This document shows, piece after piece, positions 36,173-49,534 of a DNA stretch of 64,000 nucleotides (position 1 is the first letter of the stretch; each line of letters opens with the position of its first letter). The DNA is from Holacanthus passer (lineage: Eukaryota; Chordata; Actinopteri; Pomacanthidae), in assembly GCA_025331565.1 (NCBI GenBank), contig JAFREQ010000017.1, positions 2,976,001 through 3,040,000 of the forward strand, read 5' to 3'. Below the pieces are notes generated by a model, which was not told where the DNA came from, made no database searches, and saw only the letters and a program-made list of their open reading frames with translations. Position numbers and translations under genes: made by a program.

Positions 36173-39100
36173 CGGTGAGGCGCCACTATACTATCCAGTC
36201 CTCCAGAGTGTGGTTGCATGTGTGGGAGTATTTTTAGAAACTCACACACTGTGTTTCCAACGCGATGTGTCAGGGCAGCGTCATGTTAAGGATTCAGTCA
36301 GATGGTCCTCGACGCTTCGCCCGGAGCTCTGCAGAAGGGATGTGTTTGTACCGAGCACCGGAGGGGGGTCACGTGCTGACCTCATTGTGTGCACGAGTAA
36401 GTGCACTCTGCAGCATCAGAGTGCAGCTCCCCTCCACATAATGAGAAAGCGACTTATCTCAGCCCTTATAGCTAATAGATTGATTTCCTTGGCACAAATA
36501 TCCTGGACAGAACCATTTTTTTTTAATCGTCTCACGTCGGTTAAAAAGGCACAGGAAGCGGTGAGAAATGAAAATGGACCCGTTCTCTGAAAACGGAAAG
36601 ATTTAATATTTTTATCCCTAGAAAGGAACTGACACGCTTTATTACTCTTTGCCTCAGCGCCCCCGCCCGTCCCTCACAGGGCGCCGCATGCTACAGTGGA
36701 ATGGAAAAGCACTTTGTAATGAAAAAAACACATTGCTGCGTCGTAAACGCGCAGGTTAATGTCTTATTTACAAGCCGCAGCCCCCGCAGTTGACATGTTG
36801 GCACAAATGTCTCGCTGTCTCTGTGAAACAGTGCAGGCAAAGGTGACGGGAGAGGGACAGATCCATCTTCTGCCGTCCTCGTCTCAGTGTTTTAGCCTTA
36901 TGGAATTCCCATATCCCCTCTGCTGGACCTTCAAAGATTGCAGCTGGCCTGCTTTCTTCACCGGTACATTAACTCCTGCTGCCTGCGCTGCTTCACTGGA
37001 GCAGATGCAGCAGAAGAAAACAAAGCTGGCAGGCCGGGGGGTTAATCACACTCATCGAGAGGTCTGTCGCGCTGTTGCCAGGTGTGTCACACTCAAAGTA
37101 CACTTGGCTTCCTTTTGTTGCTGCTCTTTGACCTCTGCCTTTCACACCAAGTGCGGTATGTTTGTGAGCACGTAAAAAAAAAAAAAAAAAAGGCAGGATG
37201 TATTGTAGATCCTGAGCCTGATGGGTTTTGTCACAGCCTATACTTTACGTTTACATGCGAGTCGTGCAGAATGGGCAGGAAGTGCATTAGGTAAGAATGC
37301 AGAAAGATCTCAGTGGTGTTGTGTTTTGTTTTTTTTTAAAAAGTGGAGAATTGTATTGATGTGAAAAAGCACAGCGGTCACAAAACAGCCAATGTTTTTC
37401 TTATTCTGGTTTCGTCGTTTCTCCGAGGGCCGAGTTGAGCAAGTCGACAACAATGAAATACCGCCGTGGCCAAAGAGGAATTACAAAACACCTTGAATTT
37501 GTTTCAGACCTTTGTGTTATTACTTTGTATCAAATGTTGTTTTTGGTGATTATGTTTTCTGTTAAAACTTCATGACATTGGATTTCACACAGTGAACCAG
37601 CGTGTGCTCATTCTACCTTTCTGACATTGTTACACGACACTGGGCCTGCGCACATACATTTTAACAAGACAAAATAGTTGCTCTCCTTCACCTTCTAACA
37701 TTCACAATGTGACTCAGGTGGTATTGCCTGTGACAGATTGTATTTGAGTAAGGCCAGAGTTGCACATCAATATGCCCGTGGGATTTTCTATTAAGTTGAC
37801 TCTTGGCAACGTATTGACTTTGTTTGCATTTGTAACCAGCGGGAAAAAGAACTCATTCCTTTAAGAATGAATCGTAACAACAGATTTTGGCACGTTCAGC
37901 TCATTTGACAATGAGGTTGATACCTAGTAAAGAACATCAAGGTTGTTTCTCGTCCTTGTATTGTCGCAAAACACAATGTGGAATTTTCCGAGCCGATGCT
38001 GCCGCAGTTAAATTCTTGTTAAGTCTGTTATATGCTTATCGCTCCTCTCGGTTCCCAGTCATGTATTTGTGTGGTAAAGTGCCAATTCCCTCTTTTCAAT
38101 GCGTCTCCTAACACACAGCTGCCTACTTAGATAGCTAATGGCTGTGTTTTGTGCTGCGGCGCTGGGAGCCGAGCGTGGCGTGATGGCATTTGTTCTGTCT
38201 GCCCAAGGCCTGGTCTGTCATTGTGTATGAGGCCGACCAGTGGCCGTGACTCACGCACAAACCCTGTGGGTGCCGAAGCTCACAGAGGAGACGCAGGAGT
38301 TCAGCGCCCGGAAATACATATGTAGAGTGGTGTTGGTGGTGGAGGGCGGGTGGGGGGGAGCTGATGAGAAGGTGTTAGTGAACGGTGTTGAAAGTCCTCT
38401 CTTTTCTCTGCAGCTCGATCCTGCAAATCATCACAAGTTTGCAGTGCGTTTGCCACAGTTCCCTCTGCAAGCAAACAGCCTGTCCAGCTCGGTGGCATCT
38501 GCTTCCTTGGATTTTCTGTTGATTTAGCTGATCTGCTCTGGCGTTGGCCTTTTCTTCGCCTGCTCGGTCTCACTGCTGCTCGCGCTCACCCTCCTCGGTT
38601 ACTTTCAACAAATTACTACAAATTTTCGCTTTTGCAAACTTAAGCTGCATCACTTTAGTGACTGTGCTGCAGAAGATTTTCCCAGGAGTGACGTGACCAG
38701 CACATTTTGCAAATGTAAAAGCTTTCATGACCCAGGCGGGATTGCTTTTGTATCTTAGGAACTAATGATAAAGAACAGCAAAACAAACATTTACATAAAT
38801 GAAAATGTCACAGATAATTACTTTAACCCGAGTCCCTGAGCTGTTTGCTGATATTGTCAGGTTCTTGTTTTCAGTCCCTTCCCTGCTTCCACTGATGGCT
38901 TCATCTCACACGCTGACAAATTTTGAGAATCATATCCATCAGTGGATGTCAGGCAGAGGCCCCGCGCTCGCCGACAAAAACAGTGGCCGTTGTATAACAT
39001 CATCTATCATCCCGGGGCCTTTGTTCAGCATCCTGTCTCGTACGGGGGCCGGCAGCCAGTGCGAGGGTGGCATTCTGTTTGACATGCCGGTGCAGATGCT

Positions 39101-42100
39101 AAATGACAGTGACACAAAGAGGGGGCCCACCACGCAGGTCCTGACAGGGCTGTTTTCCATAGAGCACAGGCTTGACTTGACTTAAAGGCCCAACCCCAAA
39201 TCAGATTACAGCGCCGCTCTTGACACCTCTTTGGCCTGGTTTTGATGTTTGTAATTTCCCTCGATAGGAAACACTTTTTTTTTTTTTTTTCCCCTGAAAT
39301 GATGTGACTGATGATTGTAGATTGAGATGTACTTTGAAGCTCTCTGTGGTTTCTTTGCCTTTGTGTTGCTTGACAATTACAGTATATTCATGGAGAATCT
39401 TTGTGTTGATTTAAAATTGAAATGAGTGACAAAAAAATGTAATTTCAGGTTTAAGGGATTTAACTGTTGGTGTGTTTTGAATGTTGGAGTTGAACCATTA
39501 ACTACAACCTATCTAACATGTAACATCAAGCGTGTGTCCTGTTGAAGTGTCCCAGAGCAGAAAGCTGAAGCATTGTCTGTTCTCTTCACACTGGATTAGA
39601 ACATTTGCCAAACGCCTGAAGAGTGAATATGATGATAATATTCATTACGGTGTTTCATTTCTCTGATGCCTTGGAGGAGAACTGCTGCTCTGAAGCCCTT
39701 TGTTAAAATGCTGAATATGAAGTACATCCGTATCTGCAGTCATATCTGTTGTTGGTTATGGATACACGGAAACTGTAGTCAGATTACACAGTCTTGCCAT
39801 TTGCAAAGTTGTCTTTCTTGCTTAGGTGTGTCGAGGCTGGTTTTGGATTTGCATCGGTTGTGTTTGTGCTTGTGCAGTTAGTGTATCAGCTGAGGGCTGT
39901 AATCTTATAGGATTAGTCTCTTGTAAAAGCTTTATTGTCTCATTTTCGCTGTAGTTTTTATGTGACGCTGGCTCCCATGTCGGCAAAATGTCTTGCAAAA
40001 TGCAAGGGGCGAGCTCACTTTTTGGACACGAACAGACGACCAGAAATGTACAAATTCACCATCACAATGCGTCACAAATATGTCTCGCATCGGAAAGAGA
40101 AGAATTATATAAATGGCTTCATTTCAAAGCGCTTTCTATGCAACTTTGATGTCCAGTCAGTCTCATTGTGTTGGGTCCATTAGTGAGAAGGAAAGCTTGC
40201 CTTGATTTGCCTCCAGTGAAAATGAAATATAAATGTGGGGTATTTATAGATGTGAGGTGGCTCTGCGAGGATGTGCCTCTTTGAACCCACCAGTGATGAG
40301 AATACAGATAAAAGCGAAGGACGTGCTGTGTTGCTCACTCACAGGTGACTGATCGTCCACCTGGATCCGACATGTTGATGCATGCGTTAGACACATAGAT
40401 GGTTGTTACTCATGTTTGTGCTCTGTGAGCTGTTTGTCTGTAAATATATAGGATATCTGAAGATAACAGGTGTGACAGACTTCGAATTGTGTGAAAGGTT
40501 AGACAGGAACAAATGGTTTGTTTTTGAATACAGGTTTGAATCCAGGGATTTGAAAACATTTTTATTCCTTAAACACAATTTAAACCCTTCAAGTTGATAT
40601 ATTTTTCATATATATTTTCGTCTGCCCTTGTTTTAATGAAAGTGTTGGTAAAGGAATGCTCGGCCTTGGTGGAGCTGCCGAATCCTCTCTCTCTCGTCAA
40701 AGCAGTTTTAGGTAATTTGTGACCTGTGTTTGCTTCAATCAAGTTGCAAAGATGTAAATTACATCTGTGTGAGACCTCGTGTCTGTGGGTCTTCCCCACT
40801 TCACTCTCACATCTCTTTTACAGTTGCCTGCAGCTGAAACAACAGTGAAGTCTCACTTTCAAAGTGGAGAATTGTAACAGAACAAATGTGGAAAACACCT
40901 TATTTCTTGGCCTTGGTAGAAAGTGATGGGACGTGGAAGCAACCTTGCTTTGGATGAAAGATGATAAAATGATAAAAATGAAACGTTCATCAGTTTACTG
41001 CTGTTGTCAATGAAGGCCAATCCTTTTTTTTCATGGTGCCGAAAATCAATACACAGGCAGCATAAACCATTTTTACACCAACATTAATATATATGCAGGT
41101 TTTTTTAAATGTTATTGTAATTCACTCTTTTCCCATTACTAGTAGACGAGTTTGCCTTTCTATTTTTTTCTGGTGTGTCTCGTTCGTCGTGGACAGTGGA
41201 AAACAGCATGGAGGCCAATGACCATGTTACAGCAGTTACTTTTTTATATCTTTTATTTCTGACTGAACGATGTCGCTGTTCGGAAAAAAAAAACAGTGGT
41301 CCTGTTATTTCCGCCCTAACGTCCAGAACTTGAACGGTCATCACACTGTTGAAGTCACTGATAAATCCCAGTGACTGCTGCAGAGTCATTTGACCCCGGG
41401 ATGAATGGGATGGGATGGCTTTTACAGCTGTCATTATCTAAAGGGTTAAAGGGAGGTTGTGAGGGGGGGAGGGGTCGGCATTCACAAAACAAGTTGTTTT
41501 AACCCGGCACAGATAGAAGGACTCTTTTATTTAGCTTTGAATGGGCTTCAGTTGCACGTTGCTGGAGAATCAGGCGACTTTATCTTTTTTGCAGTTTTAC
41601 AAAAAGCAGCTTTCTGCTGGTTTTAATGGCAGCGTTTCAGACACCGACTTTGGGTATGACACAGCTACATTTCTGCTCAAAAGGGTACTTCACACTTGCC
41701 ATTAGGAAAGATATGGATTTAGTGAGCAGCCCAGTGATTCGCTATCTAGGAAAAAGCCTCGGTATCTCCAGAGAAGTGCAGGAATTGCAAGTGTCAGCTT
41801 TAGCTTTTAGTCGCCTAAATGCCTGACATTTGCTTCAGCGTTAGCCACTTCTGTAACGTTGTGCACTGTGGGGATAACACACCGAGGAGCCGGATGCTAC
41901 AGGTCCCGCCATGATGCCGACTCGCTGTAGGAATGTTGAGAAACTAAACGTTGTTCATACAGTATCTTTTCTCTCCACAGGAGAGGCTGACTCATCAAAA
42001 GACGGCTCAGTTTCCTCCTTGGGGTAGAAGTTAACAATTTTGCTCGTCCGGCCTTCTGTCGTTTATTTATAGTAAAAACCCAGGGAGACTTTAAAGTTCA

Positions 42101-43582
42101 GCCTTTTGTCGGCCTGCATCACCTGATCCTTAAACTGCAACAGCATCCCTCTCTGCACCGTGCATTCTTTGCTGCAGAGCTGAAATTTCACCCTGCCTTC
42201 TCCCCGGGAGCTCGGCGCTGCGATCATTTGTTCATACGCCGCTGCACACTTCCTCTTTTACATAAAAAAAAAAAGACACTGAGCAAGCAGCACGTTTTGT
42301 TTTAAGAACAAAACTCTTCCTGATTACACAGACATCCTCAGATAAAATGCTAACAAGCTCGTTTTTTTTTTCCCAGGAAATGAGGATTTTGTAAATTCCC
42401 GTCATGTTGCTCTTATAGGCGACAGGTGAGAAGCGTCTGAAAAAGGCTGCCTGCCGAACACAAGCTGTTTCCTGTGACAGCTTCATCTGTGAAACCATAT
42501 TCTCCAAGGGCTCAAAGCCTGCCCAGGGATCACTGAGACCGTTTAAGATTACATGTCTGCTGGCAGGGAGCAGCAGATAGGTGAAAATAATTGGCTTCGT
42601 CACTATCCGCCCCCCCGCCCCCTCCTCTTTTACTCCCGGCGGTGACGACAGACAGAGTGACACGGTGAGGTAAGAGGAGCCCAACCTCCCAACACCCACC
42701 TGAGCTGCTCGCCTGCTCGACTCTGACGCCGTTACCCCGCTCCTGTGGCATATAATCAAGAGAGGGAACCCTCCTGCCCCCCGCTGATTGGGTGTAAAAG
42801 AGGTTGCAGACCTAGTTTCATGCAATTAGTGGAGGAATGCCAGACGCTAATGGAACACAGAAGTGTTGGCAAAGCATTATGATGGGATTGTTGGGGCCAC
42901 GGGAAGTAAAAAAAAAAGAGGACATTTGCCCAAAGGAAGAGTAGCACTATACAGTATATGAGACAATAAACTGGAAGGGACGTGGGGGAAATTATCCACA
43001 CGCAGCATGCTTTTGGGTCTGGGACTTATTAAGGAGGGGCATTGTGGGAAAGTGAGGCCGATCAGTATAACATGATAAATATTATTGAAGTAATGCAGAT
43101 GGTTGGGCGCAGGGGAGCACTCAGGAGGGAAACAATAGTGAATGGGTATTTCTGTAGTAATTAAGCTCTAATTTGTGTTGACGGCGGATGCGGTGGTGAT
43201 GCTTTCGCAAGACTCTCGGCCAAACCTGATTGGCGACAGCGGAGAGGAGGAGACCTTTTGTGTCGACACAAAGCTTCTCAGAGGGACACAAAGCAGGACA
43301 TCGGAACTTGGGGATTTATTGTGGATGCCTTAAATGTCAGGTTTTGAATGTGTGGACTGAACGTCACAGAAATAGTGATGGATGCTGCACGTCAGACTTT
43401 AGAGGAGGTCTGAATGTGAGCTGCCAGGTTTCCGGATTGTGTAAAATTAGTGCCCAAATACTCATGTGCAAGTAATTTGGCTTGTTTATATACTTTAGCA
43501 TTAACAAGGCACCCTGCTGAGTCTGTCGGGCAATGAGTTTGTCATATGTTAGAGTTAGACTTTAAGTTGTGTTGAAGAATTA

Positions 43583-43883
43583 AAAGCTGCAACAAAGGGT
43601 CATTTTCATTATTGATGAATTTGTCAACAGTTTTTTGTGATGAGTTGTTTGATCATTTAGTCTTTAAAGTGTCAGAAAAGTCTTAGACCCAAAGGCATCG
43701 TCCTTAAAAGTGCTTGTACAGTCAAATATATTCAGTTTACATATTTAATACAGATGTAAAACATAAACAGCAGCAAAAAGCAAATGTTTGACATGTTTGC
43801 TTGATAAATGACTTACATTATAAATTGATTATCAGAAATGTTGGCAACTACTTATTTTTTTTGTCAATTAACAAACAGCTTCA
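43583..43883. mobile_element. AT-rich MITE copy, about 300 bp
   Basis: Begins AAGCTGCAACAAAGGGTCATT and continues TTTTCATTATTGATGAATTTG, AAAGTGTCAGAAAAGTCTTAG, TGTTTGCTTGATAAATGAC, ATAAATTGATTATCAGAAATG, ending AACAGCTT. The order of words matches the copy at 32,203-32,574 and the family as I remember it. It is more complete at the left end than the first copy and non-coding. Confidence 0.75.
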
Positions 43884-46800
43884 ATCTGCACTAATATTAA
43901 ACCTCAAGATGCAGAAAGCAGACTCAGGGCTCACGTGAGGCCATGTTGCTTCATTGCTACTCGTGTGTGCGGTTGATGCGTGCGTGCGTGCATATCCGAT
44001 GGTTTATTCATGCGAAGTCTATCAACGAGAAGTCATGCAACGAGCGGGTTCTGCAGAAATAAGGATGCACCATGGGACAGAAGTGGAGCGCTGCTGGTTC
44101 AGCAGTAGTTGGCTTGAGGAATATGTCTTGGTTGGCTCGGTGGCATCCCTGTTAGTGAAACCAATTAGAAGACACAAACCATCACGGATCACATGAAAGC
44201 AGCGCGGATAAATTGGGAGATTTCTGTAAGTGTAGCAGATGCTCCGAGTTAGAGGGGATTGTAATGTCACCACCTCGGAGCGAATTTGCAGCTATAGGGA
44301 GATCTGAACATTTTCTCCAGCAGCCTCTCGGGTATTCTTCCCTTTTTTTTTTCTTTGTTTGCCCTTCCCCCTTCAGAATGCTGCGTTGCCAAAGTGTCAC
44401 TGGGGGTTTTAAATAAATAATCACAATATGCACTTATCAGATGACAGCTCTGCATTCTCTGCACCCTCCCACATTCATCTCCTGGAAGTTCAGGTTTGAG
44501 CTCTGACAGGAAGGACAAGTCCCTGCCTGCACCTCCAACTCCAAACCAACTGTCTCTCAGCCACTGTTGAAACAATTACTCATAATACCAGGGGCTCAGC
44601 CCACTGAATAGGCCTGTTGTTCAGCTGTTGCCATGTGAATATTCCTCCCATGAATCATTCTTGATATTCCTGAAACTGTGCAGTTTACACAGACCTTAAC
44701 ACTGGTTCAGTCAGCTCACGGATACTGAAGGTGGGATCTGACAAAACTGTCACCTTGTGGAGGCCGTAAGAAAAACATATAATAAAGCCATTTGCTTGGA
44801 ATAAAAAGGACCAAACAGATGGGCGAGAAAGGGAAGAGGAAGGTGCCTCCACAACACTGAGGCTCTGTTATTGCCTGTGCTGTTTCCCTCCAGAGGCACA
44901 GTGTCCTTGGTACAGATGTTGGGATTTCATGTGTGGTTAGAGCATTTTCATAGCCTTTCACACACACTGTTCCTTATGGATAATGGCAGGGGATGGGCAC
45001 TGAGTGGCTGTCAAACCTTGAAGCTTGTTTGCACAAAGCAGAGACTGAGGCGTGTTTGGCTGGCTGGCTGGCTGGCTGCTCGCTTGGGGTTTCAAACATC
45101 TCATATTGGCCGTGTCGCGGTTAGTGAAATGTGTAGAAATTATATGTGACTCTGGCCGGAGAGTAAGCTGCGGCAGAGGTGGCCACACCCGGCTCGCCCA
45201 CACGTCTGCACCAAAACCCAAAAAAAAGAAAAAAAGAAAAAGAAAGAGGCAGCACGGGTGAACATCAGCTGGGGACCGAGCTGTTCAACCGGTCTGCGGA
45301 TGGGAGTCGCAATCTAGAAAAGCCGTTAAACTCACCCTCAGGTGGTTTGGACTGGTGTGTGTGTACGTTTGTGAAAGAGGGTGTTTGCATAGTGTGTATT
45401 TCCATTAGGGATTTGTGTTTGAGTTTGGAAGAAGAGTATTGAGTGTGTTATTTAGACACTGCGAAGGCTGCGGATTAGTGCAGTCGAGTTTGCACAAGTG
45501 GACCCTGCCATTGCTAAATAGGGTCACAAATGGTGTTGTATTATGGAGGTGGAGCGATGTGTCTGCCTTTCTGATTCGCCGTCGTGCATGCAAACATGGA
45601 ATAGTAAGCCTGTGTGTCCTCAAGATCACCCCAGGTCGATCATGTTTAAGAGAACAAAAAACAGATATTATGGAGCAACAATAAAAAAAATGCAGATTAC
45701 ATGCAAGAAATTTGAATGTCTGCATTTAGTTATGTGCGTCACGTTGTATGTATGCAGTCAAATATGGTAGAACTGACAGCTACATGTGCTTTGAATCATT
45801 TGCTTTCAGTCAAATTCAGCACAGTTTGAACCTTTTTGACATGTCAGTCATTAAAACTGCGTATTCTGTTCATGTCATTGTGAATTTTGCTCTTACTCTC
45901 ATTCAAATCCACCAGCTTACAAAGTTGAGTCACGCAGCTTTGATTATACTAGAAATATCATCCATTTACCAGATTTAAAAAGACGTAAGAATAATTCTTC
46001 ACTTGTCTAACATACTTCACATGACACCACGAACAATGTAAGGATTTTTTCTCAAGCTTGCAGCACCGTGTCATTGCCAGTTTGCTTGCTGTGAATAAAC
46101 ATGTCTTAATGTGGGAGCAGGAGGATCAGGATCAGGGACAGGTGACTTTATTTTAATAGGACAGTTGAAGCAGAGCCAAAGGCAACACAAAACCCGTTTA
46201 TTCACTTCCTATTATCCAGTCTTATTGCTCATACGCTCACCTGAGACATCAAATTGAACAATGAAGCCAGAACACAGCCAACGTCCTTCAGCTTTGAAGA
46301 GTTAACTAAGATTTTTTTCACGCAGCACTTTTTCATGTCGGGGTTGAACACATATTTTGTAAAAACCCAATGTAATAATGCTGCGATTATTTTTTTTTTT
46401 TTATGTCACAAATTTTGCTCTAAACCTGAAAGACACGGATGCTTCTTATTCACAAACGTTCAAGAGCAAACTTTCTCAGAACTCGACTGTGCCACTTATA
46501 CCTTTCAATTTTGTGCTTAATGGCAATTTCACTCTGAAAACCGTGCGTCTTTTGAAAGCGGGATCGGTTCTGACACCATTACCTCACCATTCTCAAATAT
46601 CACAATTTCACAGCGCCGACCATAAAACAGCCTTATCACAGCAACCAGCCGTCTCCGTCTGCCGCTGTTCGCTTCGCACTGTCTCATCCAGCATCCAACT
46701 ATTTCTTCGACTTCAAATTTATTGACTTTAAAAGAAACTATGTACATTCGCCTGTGTATCATATTTTCTGTGTTGTATGTTGTGCAGCCTCCTCCTCAGC

Positions 46801-47296
46801 CTCAGTCCTCAGCGTATTGCTTTATTGACCTGCGCTGGACGAAAGGCTGCCTCGTCTCTGAGTTATTGAACAAGGAGAGAAGAATAAAAAAAAAAAGAGT
46901 GGACACGCTGCCGTGTTGTTTCAGCACCGAACGCGGCTTGTTCACACATTTTATTGGACAAAATTATTAAGCAGGCTGCCGACAATTTAATAAACTTGTT
47001 TCATGTCTGTGAATATTGTAATCCTGTGGGCTGTTTACTCATTCTTTTTACACCCACATTACAGAGCGATGTTTCTTCCTCAATGGCACATCTGCTAACT
47101 GCATCTGTGAAGCGGGTGCCAAGGCTGGAAACCAGGTGTGCTGGTGAACGAGACCCGAGTGCGAGACCCCCCCGCTGATGACTGTACAATCAGTCAGACG
47201 CGGAAACGCCGTGCGAGGTTAACATGTTGGCTTTGTTTCTGAAAAGGACTCGTGCACAAGTGATGGATATATTTTGCATGATCCAAACATTTCGAC

Positions 47297-47334
47297 AAGG
47301 CTGCCTTTGTTGGATTTTGAAAAAAGGCAGCCTT
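47297..47334. repeat. Short inverted repeat
   Basis: AAGGCTGCCTTT at 47,297-47,308 and its exact reverse complement AAAGGCAGCCTT at 47,323-47,334, with a 14-base spacer. Each arm is itself nearly palindromic. A terminator role makes no sense in this genome, and the function is unknown. Confidence 0.85.
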
Positions 47335-48235
47335 TTCAAACAGGCTGTCAGAAGCTTGTCAAATGTCAGTTTACCCATTTGTTTATTGTGTATTTGTAGT
47401 CTGCACCTTTCACCAGGTGCATTTTCAACTCAGTTTTTGTCGTGTGAGAAGGACTCAGATTCACATTTTAGTCAAAGTTGCTCTGGAAATCTCACCACCT
47501 GGAGCATGGTGACATTTCTGCAACGTGCCTCAAGTGGAAATAAAAGCAGAAGCATGATGACAGTGTTCTTGCTAGATCTGAATGTGAGGAGAGGCGTTTG
47601 TGAACTGAGCCGCGTTTCATTTGTATGAAAGGCTGACGCTTTCGTCACGGTAAACTCTCGCCGTACATCATAAAGAACGCCGTATGTTGTCTTGTGTGCC
47701 AGATGTCTGATACCATGTGAGGACTGTGGCTCTACGTGTAGCGGCCCCGAACGCTTCCACAGCGATGACGCATGTGTGAAAACCAAAAGCTATTACTTTC
47801 ACACGTAGTGGATGAATACAGTACACATGCTTTTTGCAGTATAGAAGTGTGTCTTCACCATTTCCCCCTTTTTTTTTTCTGAACAAACCCAGGACCACAC
47901 GTGCACGACTGTAAATACAGGCCTTGTTGTACAGTCAACAACACTCCCCGTCCTGACATGTTGGTTTGTGTGAGCATTGTACCGTTGATCTCTGTGGAGG
48001 CATTCCAGCTCGTATTTACTCAACATAGAAGCATAAAACAACATACAATGCTGGAATAAGACTCTGTGTGCTTAAACCAGCGAGCGAGATTTTCCCCCTT
48101 CGCTCATTAACTGTTTCTACGTGCCCAGCAACGAGTGAAACGAAGGTATAGCCTGGAATATAATGTGGCACACTCCAGAATAATTGCACACATATTACAA
48201 TATAAATACACATTTTGCTTGATGGCCCTTCACTG

Positions 48236-48400
48236 TCCTTTAATTAGCTTAATTAAATCATTCAACTGTGTTCTCATCTCGGTCTATAAATAAGCCACAT
48301 TTTTATTCAGCTGTTCCTCAAGGATATTTTCTGCTGCTTTGGTTCCATAATGCATTTCTAAGCTGTGCACTGATGCTCATATGAAAATTTGATGCACTAC
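48236..48400. promoter_or_regulatory. TAATTA-pair block (candidate enhancer)
   Basis: TAATTAGCTTAATTA (48,241-48,255) places two homeodomain palindromes three bases apart. It is followed by non-repetitive AT-rich sequence with ATAATGCATTTC and ATATGAAAATTTGATGC words. A conserved intronic enhancer is plausible but unproven. Confidence 0.25.
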
Positions 48401-49494
48401 ACGCTTGGTTCTCCCCCATCGCTGCACAGGGGCAAAACAAGCCTCCCCCACCCTCACATCCCCATTTGATCTGGCAACCCAGCTGTTTCTCTGCTCTCTG
48501 TCCTCTCCAGCTACCTCCTCTCTTTCCTCCTCTTCATTCTCCTCGTCTCTTCAAATGTGCAGGGGAAAAAAAAAAAAAAAAAAATACAGGCTTATATTTG
48601 CCTCATTGGTGTGGTGAGATTTCAAAAAGGAGCCGTTGAGAAGCTTATGTCTCCTCTTCATGAAAAATTCACCCTTGACTGACCTTTTAGGTGTCAGGAA
48701 TCGCAGAAGCGCTGGAACATGGTTTCAGGCTGCTTTTAAGAAACCACTCAGGGGAAAAACTGCAGACTGTCCTAAAATGCACTTAGCGACGGGCTTTGGT
48801 CACTTTTTTTCTCCAGTAACCACTGATTTCAATAGCAAAATGAAAAGAAGATAGAGAAAGAGAAATAACTGAAATGCTTTCTCAATGATGTAAAACACTT
48901 CTAATTTCCCCGCTAAACTGCCGGTGAAGTCTCTTCCGAACGACTTAAAGTACAATAAACTCTCACTCTTTCACTTTGCCAAACGCCGATTCCTTCATCA
49001 GGAACTTTATTGTTTACAGTGTGGGCGTCGCACATTCACAAGGAAGAGCGCACTATCTCGCTAAACACATAAAAGGAGACACAGCAAATGGAAGCGGCGT
49101 CTGATAAAACCGAATCTCCGAGGAATGAAAGTGCTCATCTCCGTCTTTCTCATCCCACTGTTTGTCTATTTTTGTGCCTCTCCCGGCCTTTCTTATAAAA
49201 CTCCCCCGCCGTCTTTCATGCTACCATCTCTGTACTGTAATAGTAGTAGGTTACTCTTACTCTTTGGATGTGACGGCGTTTGGAGAGTGTGAATGAAAAT
49301 TAAAACAAAGATTCTTCTCAGTCAGTTATTGCAGAGAAAACAGGAGGGTTTCTGCTTCTGGACCTTTTTGTTTGTTCCTTGTTTCTGTGTTCACTGGTTT
49401 TCCTTCAGTGGCCCCTCGGAGGAGTCGCCCATACAGTCAGTGCAAACATGTCAGAGCCAAATCTCAGGGCGGTAGCTTCAGCAAGGTCAGCCAA

Positions 49495-49496
<2 letters not shown>

Positions 49497-49532
<36 letters not shown>
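49497..49532. repeat. (CA)n microsatellite
   Basis: Eighteen CA units, read directly. Confidence 0.96.

Positions 49533-49534
<2 letters not shown>

Larger units (their letters stand above)
32575..43582. other. Intron 1, continued: no supported exon
   Basis: About 11 kb with only chance frames, including 162 codons at 36,102-36,590 through a CA repeat, 138 codons at 36,759-37,175 and a 197-codon antisense frame at 42,232-42,825. None shows a domain. A CAG junction at about 38,413 after CTCTTTTCTCTG leads into an open frame (LDPANHHKFAVR...) without a donor before its stop at about 38,525, so I do not call it. TAATTA-rich sequence at 35,700-35,910 is listed separately. Confidence 0.45.

Noticed and set aside
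36102..36590. 162-codon ORF containing a His-Thr repeat
   Set aside because: The His-Thr stretch is the translated CA microsatellite. The rest shows no domain.
38413..38527. Exon-like frame after a CTCTTTTCTCTGCAG junction
   Set aside because: The acceptor looks good, but there is no donor before the stop, so it could only be a terminal exon. Nothing suggests a 3' end here.
42232..42825. 197-codon minus-strand ORF, the longest in the window
   Set aside because: No recognisable domain, no clear promoter, and residues reflect local composition (serine- and arginine-rich through a GC-rich patch). A frame of this length is expected occasionally in 64 kb.
45057..45077. GGCT tandem units
   Set aside because: Only about five units. 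It is a trivial short tandem repeat without further structure.
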